18,410 nucleotides of DNA from Chloroflexota bacterium. Its GTDB lineage: Bacteria > Chloroflexota > FW602-bin22 > JACPRP01. The notes beneath the pieces were generated by a model, which ran no database searches, had not been told where the DNA came from, and saw only the letters and a program-made list of their open reading frames with translations. Numbering within the stretch: the first letter of the stretch is position 1; the number at the start of each line of letters is the position of its first letter. The stretch covers positions 1-18,410 of the forward strand of contig JACQUC010000032.1 in NCBI GenBank assembly GCA_016210495.1. The letters run 5' to 3'. Position numbers and translations under genes: made by a program. Shown here piece after piece: positions 6,293-13,287 of the stretch.

Positions 6293-6321
6293 AGCTTAGC
6301 CTTATTCTGGGTTTTCGTCAA
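6293..6321 (-). promoter_or_regulatory. Sigma70-like promoter for zinc-ribbon/MBL/thiolase unit
   Basis: On the minus strand TTGACG (6316-6321) stands 17 bases from TAAGCT (6293-6298). The -35 is strong and the -10 is weak. RNA would start near 6286, about 30 bases before the zinc-ribbon ATG. I found no equally good promoter for the divergent M6 protease. Confidence 0.42.
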
Positions 6322-6402
6322 GGTCTATTGCTTTCGGTATTGATAGGGGGATTGGGCTCAGCGGGGATTGAATCGTCGGAAGACGGGCCATATCATTGGA
6401 TA

Positions 6403-8289
6403 ATGAGACCGTGCCCGTCCGGTATCCTGGCCATCCTCTTCTCTCTTGCGCAGCTTCACCTGGCCGCTTCTGCGGCCGTCGCCATGCCCGTAGCTCCGCT
6501 AACGATAGCCCTTAGCCAGCCCGACGGCACAACTTTCGAGGCGGTTCCCTTCGGCGACGAATGGGCCAACGGCTACGAAACTGATAGCGGGTTCACCATC
6601 CTGCGCGACGCCACGACAGGCTTTTGGCACTACGCCACCCGGAGTCCGACCGGGCACGTCGTGCCGAGCAACCTTCGCCTCGGAAGGGATGTTCCGACAG
6701 GTATCGTGCCACACCTGCGCGACGACATGCCCATCGTTCCGCGAGGTCCAGCGGCTTACGGTGGACTGCTGGAGTCGGGAGGAAACGTCGGCAGACACCA
6801 GACTCTGGTGGTTCTCGCGCGGTTCAGCGACCAAGACTCGGTAGGATCGAGCCCGGCTCGATGGGCTGGTGCCATCTTTGGCTCCGCCAACAGTGCCAGC
6901 CACTACTTTCGAGAAGTCTCCTACGGACTGCTGAGCATCTATCCCGTGTCGGAAAACTATGGCACACCTGACGATGGCGTCGTCGGCTGGATATCTCTGC
7001 CCTATCCTCATCCCAATACGCGCGGCTCAGTCGATGACCGCAACCGACAGATCGTGCGCGACGCGATCATCGCCGCCGACCCGTTCGTCGATTTCGCATC
7101 GCTGGACGTCGACGGCAATGGCGTGGTCAAGCCCAACGAGCTGCACATAGTGGTGGTCGTGGCCGGCTACGAGACGTCGTACGGTGGCGCTGCCGCCGCG
7201 TGCTCGCCCAGCGTGTGGGCGCACAATGGCTGGCTAGGCGATTCGGTCCCACTGGTCGTGGCCGACGGCAGGTTGGTCGGGGCACGGTATGTAGAGGTCG
7301 GCGAGTGGGACTGTGCCTCGTTCGACGAGCCGGGCCACGCGGGTACCATCGGAACCACGGTACACGAGCTGGGCCACGACCTCGGATGGCCGGACCTCTA
7401 CGACACAGATCAGAGCTCGGAGGGCGTCGGGTATTGGAGCGTGATGGGCCTTGGTGGCTGGCTGGCCACCACCGGGCCGCTGGGATCGCTACCAGGCCAT
7501 CCCGATGCGTTCAGCAAATGGCACCAGGGTTGGCTGACGCCGTACCAGGTTTCCGGCCAGCAGGTCGGCGTGCAAATCCAGCCGGCAGAAACGAGCCCGC
7601 GGGTAATCCAGTTGCTGGACAACCCCGGTGGAGTCGACTGGAGATGGGAAAACACGTCTGGTGTCGGAGAATATTTCCTGATCGAGAACAGACAGCAGGT
7701 TGGCTACGACGCCGGGCTGCCCGGATGCGGGCTTTTGATCTGGCACGTCGACGAGACTCGCTCGCCCACCAGCGCGGCCAACGCCGTCGACAGTCGAAGG
7801 CTGGTTGACCTGGAGGAGGCCGACGGCCAGCGGCATCTCGATTTCAGGGTTGGCCACGGCGACGCGGGTGATCCGTATCCGGGCACCACCAACAACCGGA
7901 GCTTCGACGAGTCGTCGAACCCTGACAGCCGACGATATGGCGGCACATCGAGCGGCGCGAGCGTGACCAGCATCAGCCCCGGCTGCTACGGCGCAGTGAC
8001 GGCCGATTTCGTTGCCCCTGCCGGTGGCCTAACGCCCACTCCGACGAACGTGCCTACGCCAAGCAGCACTCATGCGCCCACAGCAACCAGCACGCCGACG
8101 AATACGCCGGTCGCACCGGCATCCAGCACGCCAACGCCGACGCCAACCTCCACGCCAACCCGGACATCCACTCCGGTGAACGTTAACCTGCCGACCGAAA
8201 CGTCCACTCCCATATCAACGCCCGCGGCCACGCTCACGCCGACGCCAGCGGCTCCGCTAATCTATCGAGCATACTTTCCGGTCCGCTAG
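6403..8289 (+). CDS. Secreted M6-family metalloprotease
   Basis: This encodes 628 residues from ATG 6403, chosen because it begins a signal peptide: 'MRPCPSG', a hydrophobic core to about residue 20, then Ala-Ser-Ala-Ala-Val-Ala. An upstream TTG (6328) would add 25 residues and spoil it. The catalytic zinc site is His321-Glu322-x-x-His325 in 'HELGHDLGWPDLYD', the immune-inhibitor-A/M6 form. Residues 235-246 (D-V-D-G-N-G-V-V-K-P-N-E) form a textbook EF-hand calcium loop. The segment 'GVGYWSVMGLGGW' contains the Met-turn region. From about residue 544 a Thr/Pro/Ser-rich linker of about 70 residues leads to a short tail ending 'IYRAYFPVR', like the tails on many Chloroflexota exported proteins. 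It probably degrades extracellular protein. Its stop overlaps that of the convergent lipoprotein gene in CTAG. No strong ribosome site is seen. Confidence 0.88.
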   Translation: MRPCPSGILAILFSLAQLHLAASAAVAMPVAPLTIALSQPDGTTFEAVPFGDEWANGYETDSGFTILRDATTGFWHYATRSPTGHVVPSNLRLGRDVPTGIVPHLRDDMPIVPRGPAAYGGLLESGGNVGRHQTLVVLARFSDQDSVGSSPARWAGAIFGSANSASHYFREVSYGLLSIYPVSENYGTPDDGVVGWISLPYPHPNTRGSVDDRNRQIVRDAIIAADPFVDFASLDVDGNGVVKPNELHIVVVVAGYETSYGGAAAACSPSVWAHNGWLGDSVPLVVADGRLVGARYVEVGEWDCASFDEPGHAGTIGTTVHELGHDLGWPDLYDTDQSSEGVGYWSVMGLGGWLATTGPLGSLPGHPDAFSKWHQGWLTPYQVSGQQVGVQIQPAETSPRVIQLLDNPGGVDWRWENTSGVGEYFLIENRQQVGYDAGLPGCGLLIWHVDETRSPTSAANAVDSRRLVDLEEADGQRHLDFRVGHGDAGDPYPGTTNNRSFDESSNPDSRRYGGTSSGASVTSISPGCYGAVTADFVAPAGGLTPTPTNVPTPSSTHAPTATSTPTNTPVAPASSTPTPTPTSTPTRTSTPVNVNLPTETSTPISTPAATLTPTPAAPLIYRAYFPVR

Positions 8290-9191
8290 GGCTTCTCAAA
8301 CGAGATAGCGCAACGGAAGCCGATGAGGGTGCTTTTGGTCCAGGGCTCGACCCAGTGCCGATTTGAGCCTCGGGCGTACTTTATCACGTTGCCCCAGGAG
8401 CTGCCTCGCAACACCCTGTACGTGTTGCCGTAGTGTTTGCTCACGTCGTCGTTGCCGGGATAGCGATCGAACCAGTCGGCGGTCCACTCCCAGACGTTGC
8501 CGGCCATGTCCGCCACGCTGTACGGGCTGGCGCCCTGCGGATAGCTGCCGACGGGGGTTGTGTGCCCAGGCCCTGCCTCCCAGGTGTTCATTCTGGTCAC
8601 GTCGAGCTCGTCGCCCCAGGGGAAAATCTGGCCGTTCAGGCCGCGGGCTGCCTTCTCCCATTCTGCTTCGGTGGGCAGGCGCTTACCCGCCCATTCAGCG
8701 TAGGCCGTGGCATCGTCCCAATCGACTAGCACCACCGGGTAGTCTTCTTTGCCCGGGGGGTACGTGCCGTCGATCCAATTGTATTCGCGAGCAAAGTCGG
8801 CGCCCAGATACGGAACCGGGTGGCTGGTCGCGTCGACGAACTTCTTGTACTGGGCGTTGGTTACCTCGAGCTTGTCGATGTAAAAAGCGCCGGTGGACAT
8901 TTCGTGGACCGGCCGCTGGTCGTAGTGCTGGTCAGGTGCTCCCATTACGAACTTCCCCGCCGGCACAAGCACCATCTCGGCGCCGTCTTTGCCGTGTACG
9001 AGTTGGGAAGGGGCAGCCGCAGCGGTCTGTCCCAAGACCCCACCTACAGCCCCGGCAGGCTCCTGGACTAACGCTGCCCCGGTGGTGGTCGAATCATCGG
9101 TTCCGTGGTCCTGGCCTGCCGCCGTTCGATTGCAGCCTGCAGTGACCGCAAGAGCCACAAATAGACAAAGCAACATAACGCGAACCCGCAT
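8286..9191 (-). CDS. Lipoprotein with formylglycine-generating-enzyme-like domain
   Basis: This is a 301-residue protein with a type II signal peptide: 'MRVRVMLLCLFVALAVTAGC', lipobox T-A-G-Cys20. A low-complexity Gly/Ala/Thr spacer runs to about residue 65, and then an FGE/SUMF1-type domain reaches the end. It is recognisable from 'MVLVPAGKFVMGAPD', 'EVTNAQYKKFVDAT', 'GKRLPTEAEWEKAARG', 'DMAGNVWEWTADW', 'RVLRGSSWGN' and 'GFRCAIS'. True sulfatase-activating FGEs carry a catalytic cysteine pair in the segment after the 'RGGS' motif. Here that segment reads 'NVIKYARGSNRHW' with no cysteine, so the protein is unlikely to make formylglycine and is probably a binding or structural domain. The ATG is fixed by a strong AAGGAGGAGGA. 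It is convergent with the M6 protease gene. Confidence 0.88.
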   Translation of the reverse strand: MRVRVMLLCLFVALAVTAGCNRTAAGQDHGTDDSTTTGAALVQEPAGAVGGVLGQTAAAAPSQLVHGKDGAEMVLVPAGKFVMGAPDQHYDQRPVHEMSTGAFYIDKLEVTNAQYKKFVDATSHPVPYLGADFAREYNWIDGTYPPGKEDYPVVLVDWDDATAYAEWAGKRLPTEAEWEKAARGLNGQIFPWGDELDVTRMNTWEAGPGHTTPVGSYPQGASPYSVADMAGNVWEWTADWFDRYPGNDDVSKHYGNTYRVLRGSSWGNVIKYARGSNRHWVEPWTKSTLIGFRCAISFEKP

Positions 9192-9228
9192 GGCGATCCT
9201 CCTCCTTATCGCGTCAGGTTACCCAGTA

Positions 9229-9813
9229 TTAGACTTGCTTGCCGATAACTTCCAATAGCTTCTTTTTGAGTGGCAGCAGTACCTCCTGGCGTTCACGAGC
9301 CCTCCGCCGGAGGACCTCCCGCCATTCTGCCGTGGCCTCCACGTTGACGCTCACCGCCGAGCCGAAAATGCCCCGCTCCTTCAATTCCTGCTCTTTCTTG
9401 TGGCGGAGCGATTCCTGGCAGCCGGCGTCGATCTGCGCCTGAGCCTCGCAGCCATTCCTCAGTCGCCTGGCAAGGCTATCTGCGATCTCCCCTACGTTTT
9501 CCTCGCCGAGCAACTGGCGTATCGCCTCGACGGCCGGCAACGCACGGTCACAATCGTTTGGCTCGATGACCTCGACGAGCGTCGCGAGCGCCGCCCGCTT
9601 CACCACACGTCCGACATAGCCCTCGTGGCTGGCCAGCCCTTGTTGCACTTCCCGTAACGGCAGGCCAGATAGAAACCTCTTCGCCAGAGCCTGCCCCACC
9701 GGGGTATACTCCTCCTCTTGCCTTTTCGCAAGCTCCTCATCTGATAACTCGCCAAGGCTATCCGCCTTTTCCAGCGCGATCTCCCACGCGCTCTTGATCC
9801 GCTTACCTTCCAT
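9229..9813 (-). CDS. Conserved-looking protein of unknown function
   Basis: This is a 194-residue, highly charged, largely helical protein. It opens 'MEGKRIKSAWEIALEKADSL' followed by 'ELSDEELAKRQEEEY', and ends in a Lys/Arg-rich helix ('LRRRARERQEVLLPLKKKLLEVI'). It has two cysteines around residues 121-131 and no signal peptide or membrane segment. The N-terminal 'IKSAWEIALEKA' phrase recalls small uncharacterised families (possibly the DUF6657 type), but I cannot confirm this. The ATG has GGAGGG only about three bases away, a short spacing. It is followed 37 bases later by the FGE-like lipoprotein gene on the same strand, although that gene has its own strong ribosome site. Codon use and length support a real gene; no function is proposed. 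Confidence 0.7.
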   Translation of the reverse strand: MEGKRIKSAWEIALEKADSLGELSDEELAKRQEEEYTPVGQALAKRFLSGLPLREVQQGLASHEGYVGRVVKRAALATLVEVIEPNDCDRALPAVEAIRQLLGEENVGEIADSLARRLRNGCEAQAQIDAGCQESLRHKKEQELKERGIFGSAVSVNVEATAEWREVLRRRARERQEVLLPLKKKLLEVIGKQV

Positions 9814-9882
9814 AACCCTCCTGACCCCTGCTCCCTGTTGCGTGTTAGTTTTCCGTGCCCCTGGCTAGGCGGCACGGGAGTA

Positions 9883-9985
9883 TCTGAACCGCAGATTAAG
9901 CAGATTAGAGGATTGCACAGATAATGTATCTCGGTGACCTGGTAATCTGCGTAATCCCGTAATCAGCGTCAATCTGTGGTTCAGA
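9883..9985. repeat. Imperfect inverted repeat, GATTA type
   Basis: The left arm starts TCTGAACCGCAGATTAAGCA. The right arm, read on the other strand, starts TCTGAACCACAGATTGACGC and continues TGATTACGGGATTACGCAG. Arms of about 42 bases flank a centre of about 17 bases (near 9926-9942). Each arm repeats a 9-10-base CGCAGATTA-like unit. A single copy of the right arm is present at 3768-3800. Confidence 0.75.
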
Positions 9986-10005
9986 CCCTTCCACCGCGCG
10001 TCACA

Positions 10006-10014
10006 TGATATAAT
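10006..10014 (+). promoter_or_regulatory. Extended -10 promoter for the MBL-queE-queC operon
   Basis: TGATATAAT is a perfect extended -10 element (TG-N-TATAAT). No good -35 lies 16-18 bases upstream, as often seen with extended -10 promoters. RNA would start near 10021, giving a leader of about 33 bases that contains the GGGGA ribosome site of the MBL gene. Confidence 0.55.
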
Positions 10015-10053
10015 AAACGGCGAACAAATGTCTATGCAATCGGGGATGGGAAG

Positions 10054-10812
10054 ATGGAGCTGACGACAGACGTATTCTGCTACCAGTGGCGCGGCCAGGC
10101 AAACGGGTGCAATTCCTATGCGATCAGGTACCTCGTAAATGGCGTGCCGCGCTACGCCTTGATCGATCCCGGCCAGCGGGCTGTGGCCCTACCGTTCTTC
10201 GATTCGGCACGGGGAAGGATGGCGACGGCCAGGGACGACCGCGTGCTGGAAACGCTGCTCGGCTCGATGAAGAAGGATGGCATCCAACCCGAAGAGATCG
10301 GGTTGATCATCAACACGCATTGCCATCCCGACCACTGCGAGGCGGCGCCGGAGCTCAAGAAGCGCACCGGGGCGCCTATCGCTCTGCATCGAGGCGACAA
10401 GGTGCTCTACGCGCAGGCCGTCGGCAAACGGTACAACGGGGATGATGACGCGGGCGAAGCGGTGACGGAGCCCGACATCTATCTTGAGGAAGGCGATCTT
10501 CGACTGGGCAGCCCGGATCCCATTACCCTGAAGGTGCTCCACACGCCGGGGCATTCACCAGGCTCGATCTCGCTGTACTGGCCCGAAAGGAAGACGCTGA
10601 TCGCCGGCGACGTCGTCTTCTATCGCAGCTTCGGCCGATACGATACTTACGGCGGCGATCTCCTGACGCTGAAGGACAGCATCACCAGGCTGTCTAAGCT
10701 GGATGTGGAATATCTCTTGACGGGCCACCCCTACGGGCATCCAGGCATCATCAAGGGCAAGCGTGAGGTCGAGGCCAATTTCAGGTTCATTCTGGTCAAC
10801 ATCCTGGGCTGA
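10054..10812 (+). CDS. MBL-fold metallo-hydrolase, first gene of the queE-queC operon
   Basis: This is a 252-residue metallo-beta-lactamase-fold hydrolase. The ligands are intact: His89, His91, Asp93 and His94 in 'NTHCHPDH', His167 in 'HTPGHSPGSISLYW', Asp186 in 'LIAGDVVFY' and His225 in 'LLTGHPYGHPG'. It is a different subfamily from the MBL protein at 5030-6022: shorter, without the C-terminal extension, and with 'YALIDPG' in place of 'LALVDTGF'. The start is ATG 10054 behind GGGGA. Only one base separates its stop from the queE ATG, so the genes are translationally coupled. No MBL hydrolase is an established step of preQ0 synthesis, so the role is open. A phosphodiesterase or detoxifying hydrolase are possibilities I cannot choose between. 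Confidence 0.88.
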   Translation: MELTTDVFCYQWRGQANGCNSYAIRYLVNGVPRYALIDPGQRAVALPFFDSARGRMATARDDRVLETLLGSMKKDGIQPEEIGLIINTHCHPDHCEAAPELKKRTGAPIALHRGDKVLYAQAVGKRYNGDDDAGEAVTEPDIYLEEGDLRLGSPDPITLKVLHTPGHSPGSISLYWPERKTLIAGDVVFYRSFGRYDTYGGDLLTLKDSITRLSKLDVEYLLTGHPYGHPGIIKGKREVEANFRFILVNILG

Positions 10813-10813
10813 G

Positions 10814-11461
10814 ATGAGAGTATCGGAAATCTTTTTTTCGCTTCAGGGCGAGGGGGTCAACATCGGCCATCCGGCCGTTTTCTTGCGCCTGGCGGGGTGC
10901 AACCTTCGTTGCCTGTGGTGCGACAGCAAGTACACGTGGGACGAGGGGCAGGAGCTCTCGTGCGATGAGATTCTGGAGAGAGTTCGCGCCTGCCCGTGCC
11001 AGCGCCTCGTCATCACAGGGGGCGAGCCCTTGCTCCAGGATGAGGACATCGCGGCGCTGCTGGCGCGACTGCCCGATTGGAAGGTCGAGATCGAAACCAA
11101 TGGCACGGTTCTGCCGAGCCAGGCGATCGTGGCCAGAGCTCAGCTCAACGTCAGTCCCAAGCTCGCTTCGTCCAGGCACACGCTCAATGTCCGCTTTAAG
11201 CCACACATCCTCGGCACGCTGGCCAGGAAAGACGCGAGCTTCAAGTTTGTGGTGGACTCGGCCGACGATCTTGCCGAAGTCGAGATGATGGTACGAACCT
11301 GCGGAATACCCGCCGAAAACGTCATCCTTATGCCGCAAGGCGTCGACGAAGCAACCATCGTGGCCAAGGCGCGCGAGCTCGTCGAGCACTGCAAAGAGCG
11401 CGGTTACCGCCTGTTGCCACGGTTCCACGTCACGCTGTTCGGCAACCAGAGGGGAGTGTAG
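10814..11461 (+). CDS. queE: 7-carboxy-7-deazaguanine synthase (radical SAM)
   Basis: QueE converts 6-carboxytetrahydropterin to 7-carboxy-7-deazaguanine in the preQ0/queuosine pathway. The 215-residue protein starts 'MRVSEIFFSLQGEGVNIGHP', where the S-L-Q-G-E-G substrate loop is diagnostic. It continues with Cys29-x3-Cys33-x2-Cys36 ('CNLRCLWC') for the SAM-binding [4Fe-4S] cluster. 'VITGGEPLLQ' follows, then 'VEIETNGT', 'NVSPKLASS' and 'FKFVVDS'. Length and motifs match the family. I chose ATG 10814 rather than an upstream in-frame ATG (10763) because family members start here and the ribosome site lies in the end of the MBL gene. The gene is one base after the MBL gene and five bases before queC. 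Confidence 0.95.
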   Translation: MRVSEIFFSLQGEGVNIGHPAVFLRLAGCNLRCLWCDSKYTWDEGQELSCDEILERVRACPCQRLVITGGEPLLQDEDIAALLARLPDWKVEIETNGTVLPSQAIVARAQLNVSPKLASSRHTLNVRFKPHILGTLARKDASFKFVVDSADDLAEVEMMVRTCGIPAENVILMPQGVDEATIVAKARELVEHCKERGYRLLPRFHVTLFGNQRGV

Positions 11462-11466
11462 CGCAG

Positions 11467-12147
11467 GTGAAGGCGGTGGTGTTGCTGTCGGGAGGGCTCG
11501 ATTCGGCGACGACGTTGGCAGTGGCGAAGGACGAGGGATACGATCTTTACGGCCTCTCTTTCGAGTACGGGCAGCGGCACATTCGGGAGCTGCAGGCCGC
11601 GGAGGCGGTCGCGAAGTTCTATGGGTGCGTGGAATGGCACTCCGTGCCCCTGTCGCTGAGCCTGTGGGGCGGCTCGGCACTAACGGATCAGATCGAAGTT
11701 CCTACGGATCGCAGCCCGGCCGATATGGAAGGGGGAATACCGGTCACGTACGTCCCGGCCCGGAACACCGTCTTCATCGCCTACGGGCTGGCCTACGCTG
11801 AGGCGATCGACGCCGACGCCATCTTCGTCGGCGTGAACGCCATCGACTATAGTGGCTATCCCGATTGCCGACCGGAGTACATTCACAAGTTTCAGGAGCT
11901 GATCGACCTGGCCACCAAAAAGACGGTGGAAGGCGGAAAGATCGAGCTCAAGGCGCCGCTGATCGGCTTGGACAAGGCGGGTATTATTCGGCTGGGCACG
12001 CGGCTGGGCGTACCGTACCATCTGACCTGGTCGTGCTACTTCGGCGGCGAGAAAGCGTGCGGGCGATGCGATAGCTGCATTCTGCGGTTGAAGGGGTTTG
12101 CGGAGGCGGGGCTGGTGGATCCCGTGGGGTACGAGGCCGGAACCTAG
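11467..12147 (+). CDS. queC: 7-cyano-7-deazaguanine (preQ0) synthase
   Basis: QueC makes preQ0 from 7-carboxy-7-deazaguanine with ATP and ammonia. The 226-residue protein has the PP-loop 'SGGLDS' at residues 8-13, 'FEYGQRH' (residues 32-38), 'YVPARNTVFIAYGLAYAEA' (95-113) and 'GVNAIDYSGYPDCRPEY' (122-138). Its C-terminal zinc site comprises Cys190, Cys198, Cys201 and Cys204 ('CGRCDSC' plus the upstream Cys). It starts with GTG five bases after the queE stop, with GGGGAG about eleven bases upstream. It is the last gene of the MBL-queE-queC operon and is convergent with queD on the other strand. The 126 bases between them hold no gene and no convincing terminator. Confidence 0.95.
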   Translation: MKAVVLLSGGLDSATTLAVAKDEGYDLYGLSFEYGQRHIRELQAAEAVAKFYGCVEWHSVPLSLSLWGGSALTDQIEVPTDRSPADMEGGIPVTYVPARNTVFIAYGLAYAEAIDADAIFVGVNAIDYSGYPDCRPEYIHKFQELIDLATKKTVEGGKIELKAPLIGLDKAGIIRLGTRLGVPYHLTWSCYFGGEKACGRCDSCILRLKGFAEAGLVDPVGYEAGT

Positions 12148-12273
12148 AGCCACGCCATACCTCGCGATGTGGCCTTTGCGTTGACTACAGCGGGCGAGCG
12201 CCGCTAACATGAGGCGCACTTGCGGGATTCGTAGAAGCCCTGCGTCTTGCTCGCCTTGATGGTAGCCTGCCCT

Positions 12274-12642
12274 CTATCGCCTGTAGATGGCACGCGCGTC
12301 GGGGGACTCCCATACTTTGACATAGCGAAGAGTCGCTTGCTTTTCGTGCAACTGCGCCTCGCACTGCTCATAAATGACGCGGGCGATGTTCTCGGCCGTG
12401 GGGTTTATCGTCGTGAAGGGCGGAAGATCGTTGAGGTTCGTGTGATCGTACTGGCCGATCACGTCCTTGAGGATTGCCTTGAGGCTGGTAAAGTCGAAAG
12501 CCAAGCCCAGATCGTCCAGCTTATCGGTCTCCAAGCCGACGGCCACCTGCCATCGGTGGCCGTGCAGATTCTCGCACCGGCCCTGGTAGCCGCGCAAGCA
12601 GTGCGCAGCGTCGAAATGCTGCGTGATTTCAACCTCGTACAT
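12274..12642 (-). CDS. queD: 6-carboxytetrahydropterin synthase, possibly dual-function
   Basis: QueD acts on dihydroneopterin triphosphate from FolE, giving 6-carboxytetrahydropterin. The 122-residue tunnel-fold protein has zinc ligands His14, His27 and His29, and the catalytic Cys23. The motif reads Cys23-Glu24-Asn-Leu-His27-Gly-His29. A Cys and a Glu side by side before L-H-G-H is the pattern described for PTPS-I/III enzymes, which can also make 6-hydroxymethyldihydropterin for folate. 'GLAFDFTSLK', 'YDHTNLND' and 'NPTAENIARVIY' are normal QueD features. The start is ATG 12642 behind GGAGGA. It follows folK on the same strand after 120 bases carrying a repeat, so it is the last gene of the folE-folP-folK-queD row. 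Confidence 0.93.
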   Translation of the reverse strand: MYEVEITQHFDAAHCLRGYQGRCENLHGHRWQVAVGLETDKLDDLGLAFDFTSLKAILKDVIGQYDHTNLNDLPPFTTINPTAENIARVIYEQCEAQLHEKQATLRYVKVWESPDARAIYRR

Positions 12643-12696
12643 TGGTTTCCTCCAGCGGGAACTTGGCCCTCACTCTACTTTTCCCCTTTGTGCCTC

Positions 12697-12737
12697 TTCG
12701 TGCCCTTAGTGGAAACGCCGTCCACGAAGGACACGAA
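12697..12737. repeat. Short inverted repeat, 9-base-period type
   Basis: TTCGTGCCCTTAGTGGA (12697-12713) and TCCACGAAGGACACGAA (12721-12737) are inverted copies with two mismatches and a 7-base loop. They lie between folK and queD and could fold as a hairpin in their shared transcript. Confidence 0.65.
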
Positions 12738-12762
12738 TGCTCTCCATAATTCCTCATTGGGC

Positions 12763-13287
12763 TCAGGCGTTTCCGTGTATTCCGTGCTTTCCGTGGTTAC
12801 GCGGCGTGACCTTCCACAGCCACACTTGCCCCTTGCCTCTCGCCTTTGTTTCGAGCTCGGATGTGCTGACTTTGTGCACAGGATGAACTACATCCGGCGC
12901 TATCTCCGCCAATGGCACCAGGACGAACGCTCGCTCGGCCAGGCGCAGGTGGGGAATCTGGAGCTCGGGCTGTTCCAGGATGAGGTCGTCGTAGAGCAGG
13001 ATGTCTACGTCGACGGTGCGGGGGCCGTTGCGAAAGGTCTCCTGGCGGCCTAGCTCGCGCTCGATCTCCTTGGTGCAGGCCAGCAAGTCACTGGGCTTGA
13101 GCGTCGTCTCCAGTTGGCAGGCGGCGTTGAGGAACCACCGCTGGTTGGCGTAGCCCTGGGGCTCGGTCTCGTAGATGGAAGAGACGCAGACTATCCTGCC
13201 GGCGCGTGCGAGGCGTTCCACGGCACGCCGCAGACTTAGCTCCCGGCGGCCCTGGTTCGAGCCCAGGCCTATGTAGACGGTCGCCAT
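12763..13287 (-). CDS. folK: 2-amino-4-hydroxy-6-hydroxymethyldihydropteridine diphosphokinase (HPPK)
   Basis: FolK transfers pyrophosphate from ATP to 6-hydroxymethyl-7,8-dihydropterin, just before the FolP step. The 174-residue protein shows '[12 protein letters not shown]' (residues 5-16), 'SSIYETEPQGYANQRWFLNA', 'CTKEIERELGRQ', 'NGPRTVDVDILLYDD' with the metal-binding Asp pair, and 'IPHLRLAERAFVLVPLAEIAP'. The ATG overlaps the end of folP by 19 bases, indicating tight coupling. The last eleven residues (Asn-His-Gly-Lys-His-Gly-Ile-His-Gly-Asn-Ala) are encoded by a dispersed 9-base repeat at 12769-12798, so the natural stop has been replaced or extended by repeat sequence. The catalytic part is complete, and activity is expected to be intact. 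Confidence 0.95.
   Translation of the reverse strand: MATVYIGLGSNQGRRELSLRRAVERLARAGRIVCVSSIYETEPQGYANQRWFLNAACQLETTLKPSDLLACTKEIERELGRQETFRNGPRTVDVDILLYDDLILEQPELQIPHLRLAERAFVLVPLAEIAPDVVHPVHKVSTSELETKARGKGQVWLWKVTPRNHGKHGIHGNA
12769..12798. repeat. 9-base-period repeat arm inside the end of folK
   Basis: On the minus strand it reads AACCACGGAAAGCACGGAAT then ACACGGAAAC, i.e. three CACGGAA units. It is nearly the same sequence as the arms at 16096-16184. It is translated as the tail of FolK and stops one codon before the folK stop. Confidence 0.75.

Noticed and set aside
6328..6402. TTG start for the M6 protease 25 codons upstream
   Set aside because: It would put a Gly/Ser/Glu-rich segment before the signal peptide. 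The ATG at 6403 begins a normal export signal.
8363..9145. A 260-codon plus-strand open frame opposite the FGE-like lipoprotein
   Set aside because: The translation is Arg/Ser/Cys-rich and disordered, while the minus-strand protein has a lipobox and complete family motifs.
9853..9877. CCGTGCC/GGCACGG hairpin before the unknown gene, considered as a terminator
   Set aside because: No U-tract follows it on either strand, and there is no gene end close enough on the minus strand to terminate.
12189..12205. GC hairpin between queC and queD as a bidirectional terminator
   Set aside because: The stem has a bulge and no T-run on either side. It is too weak to call.
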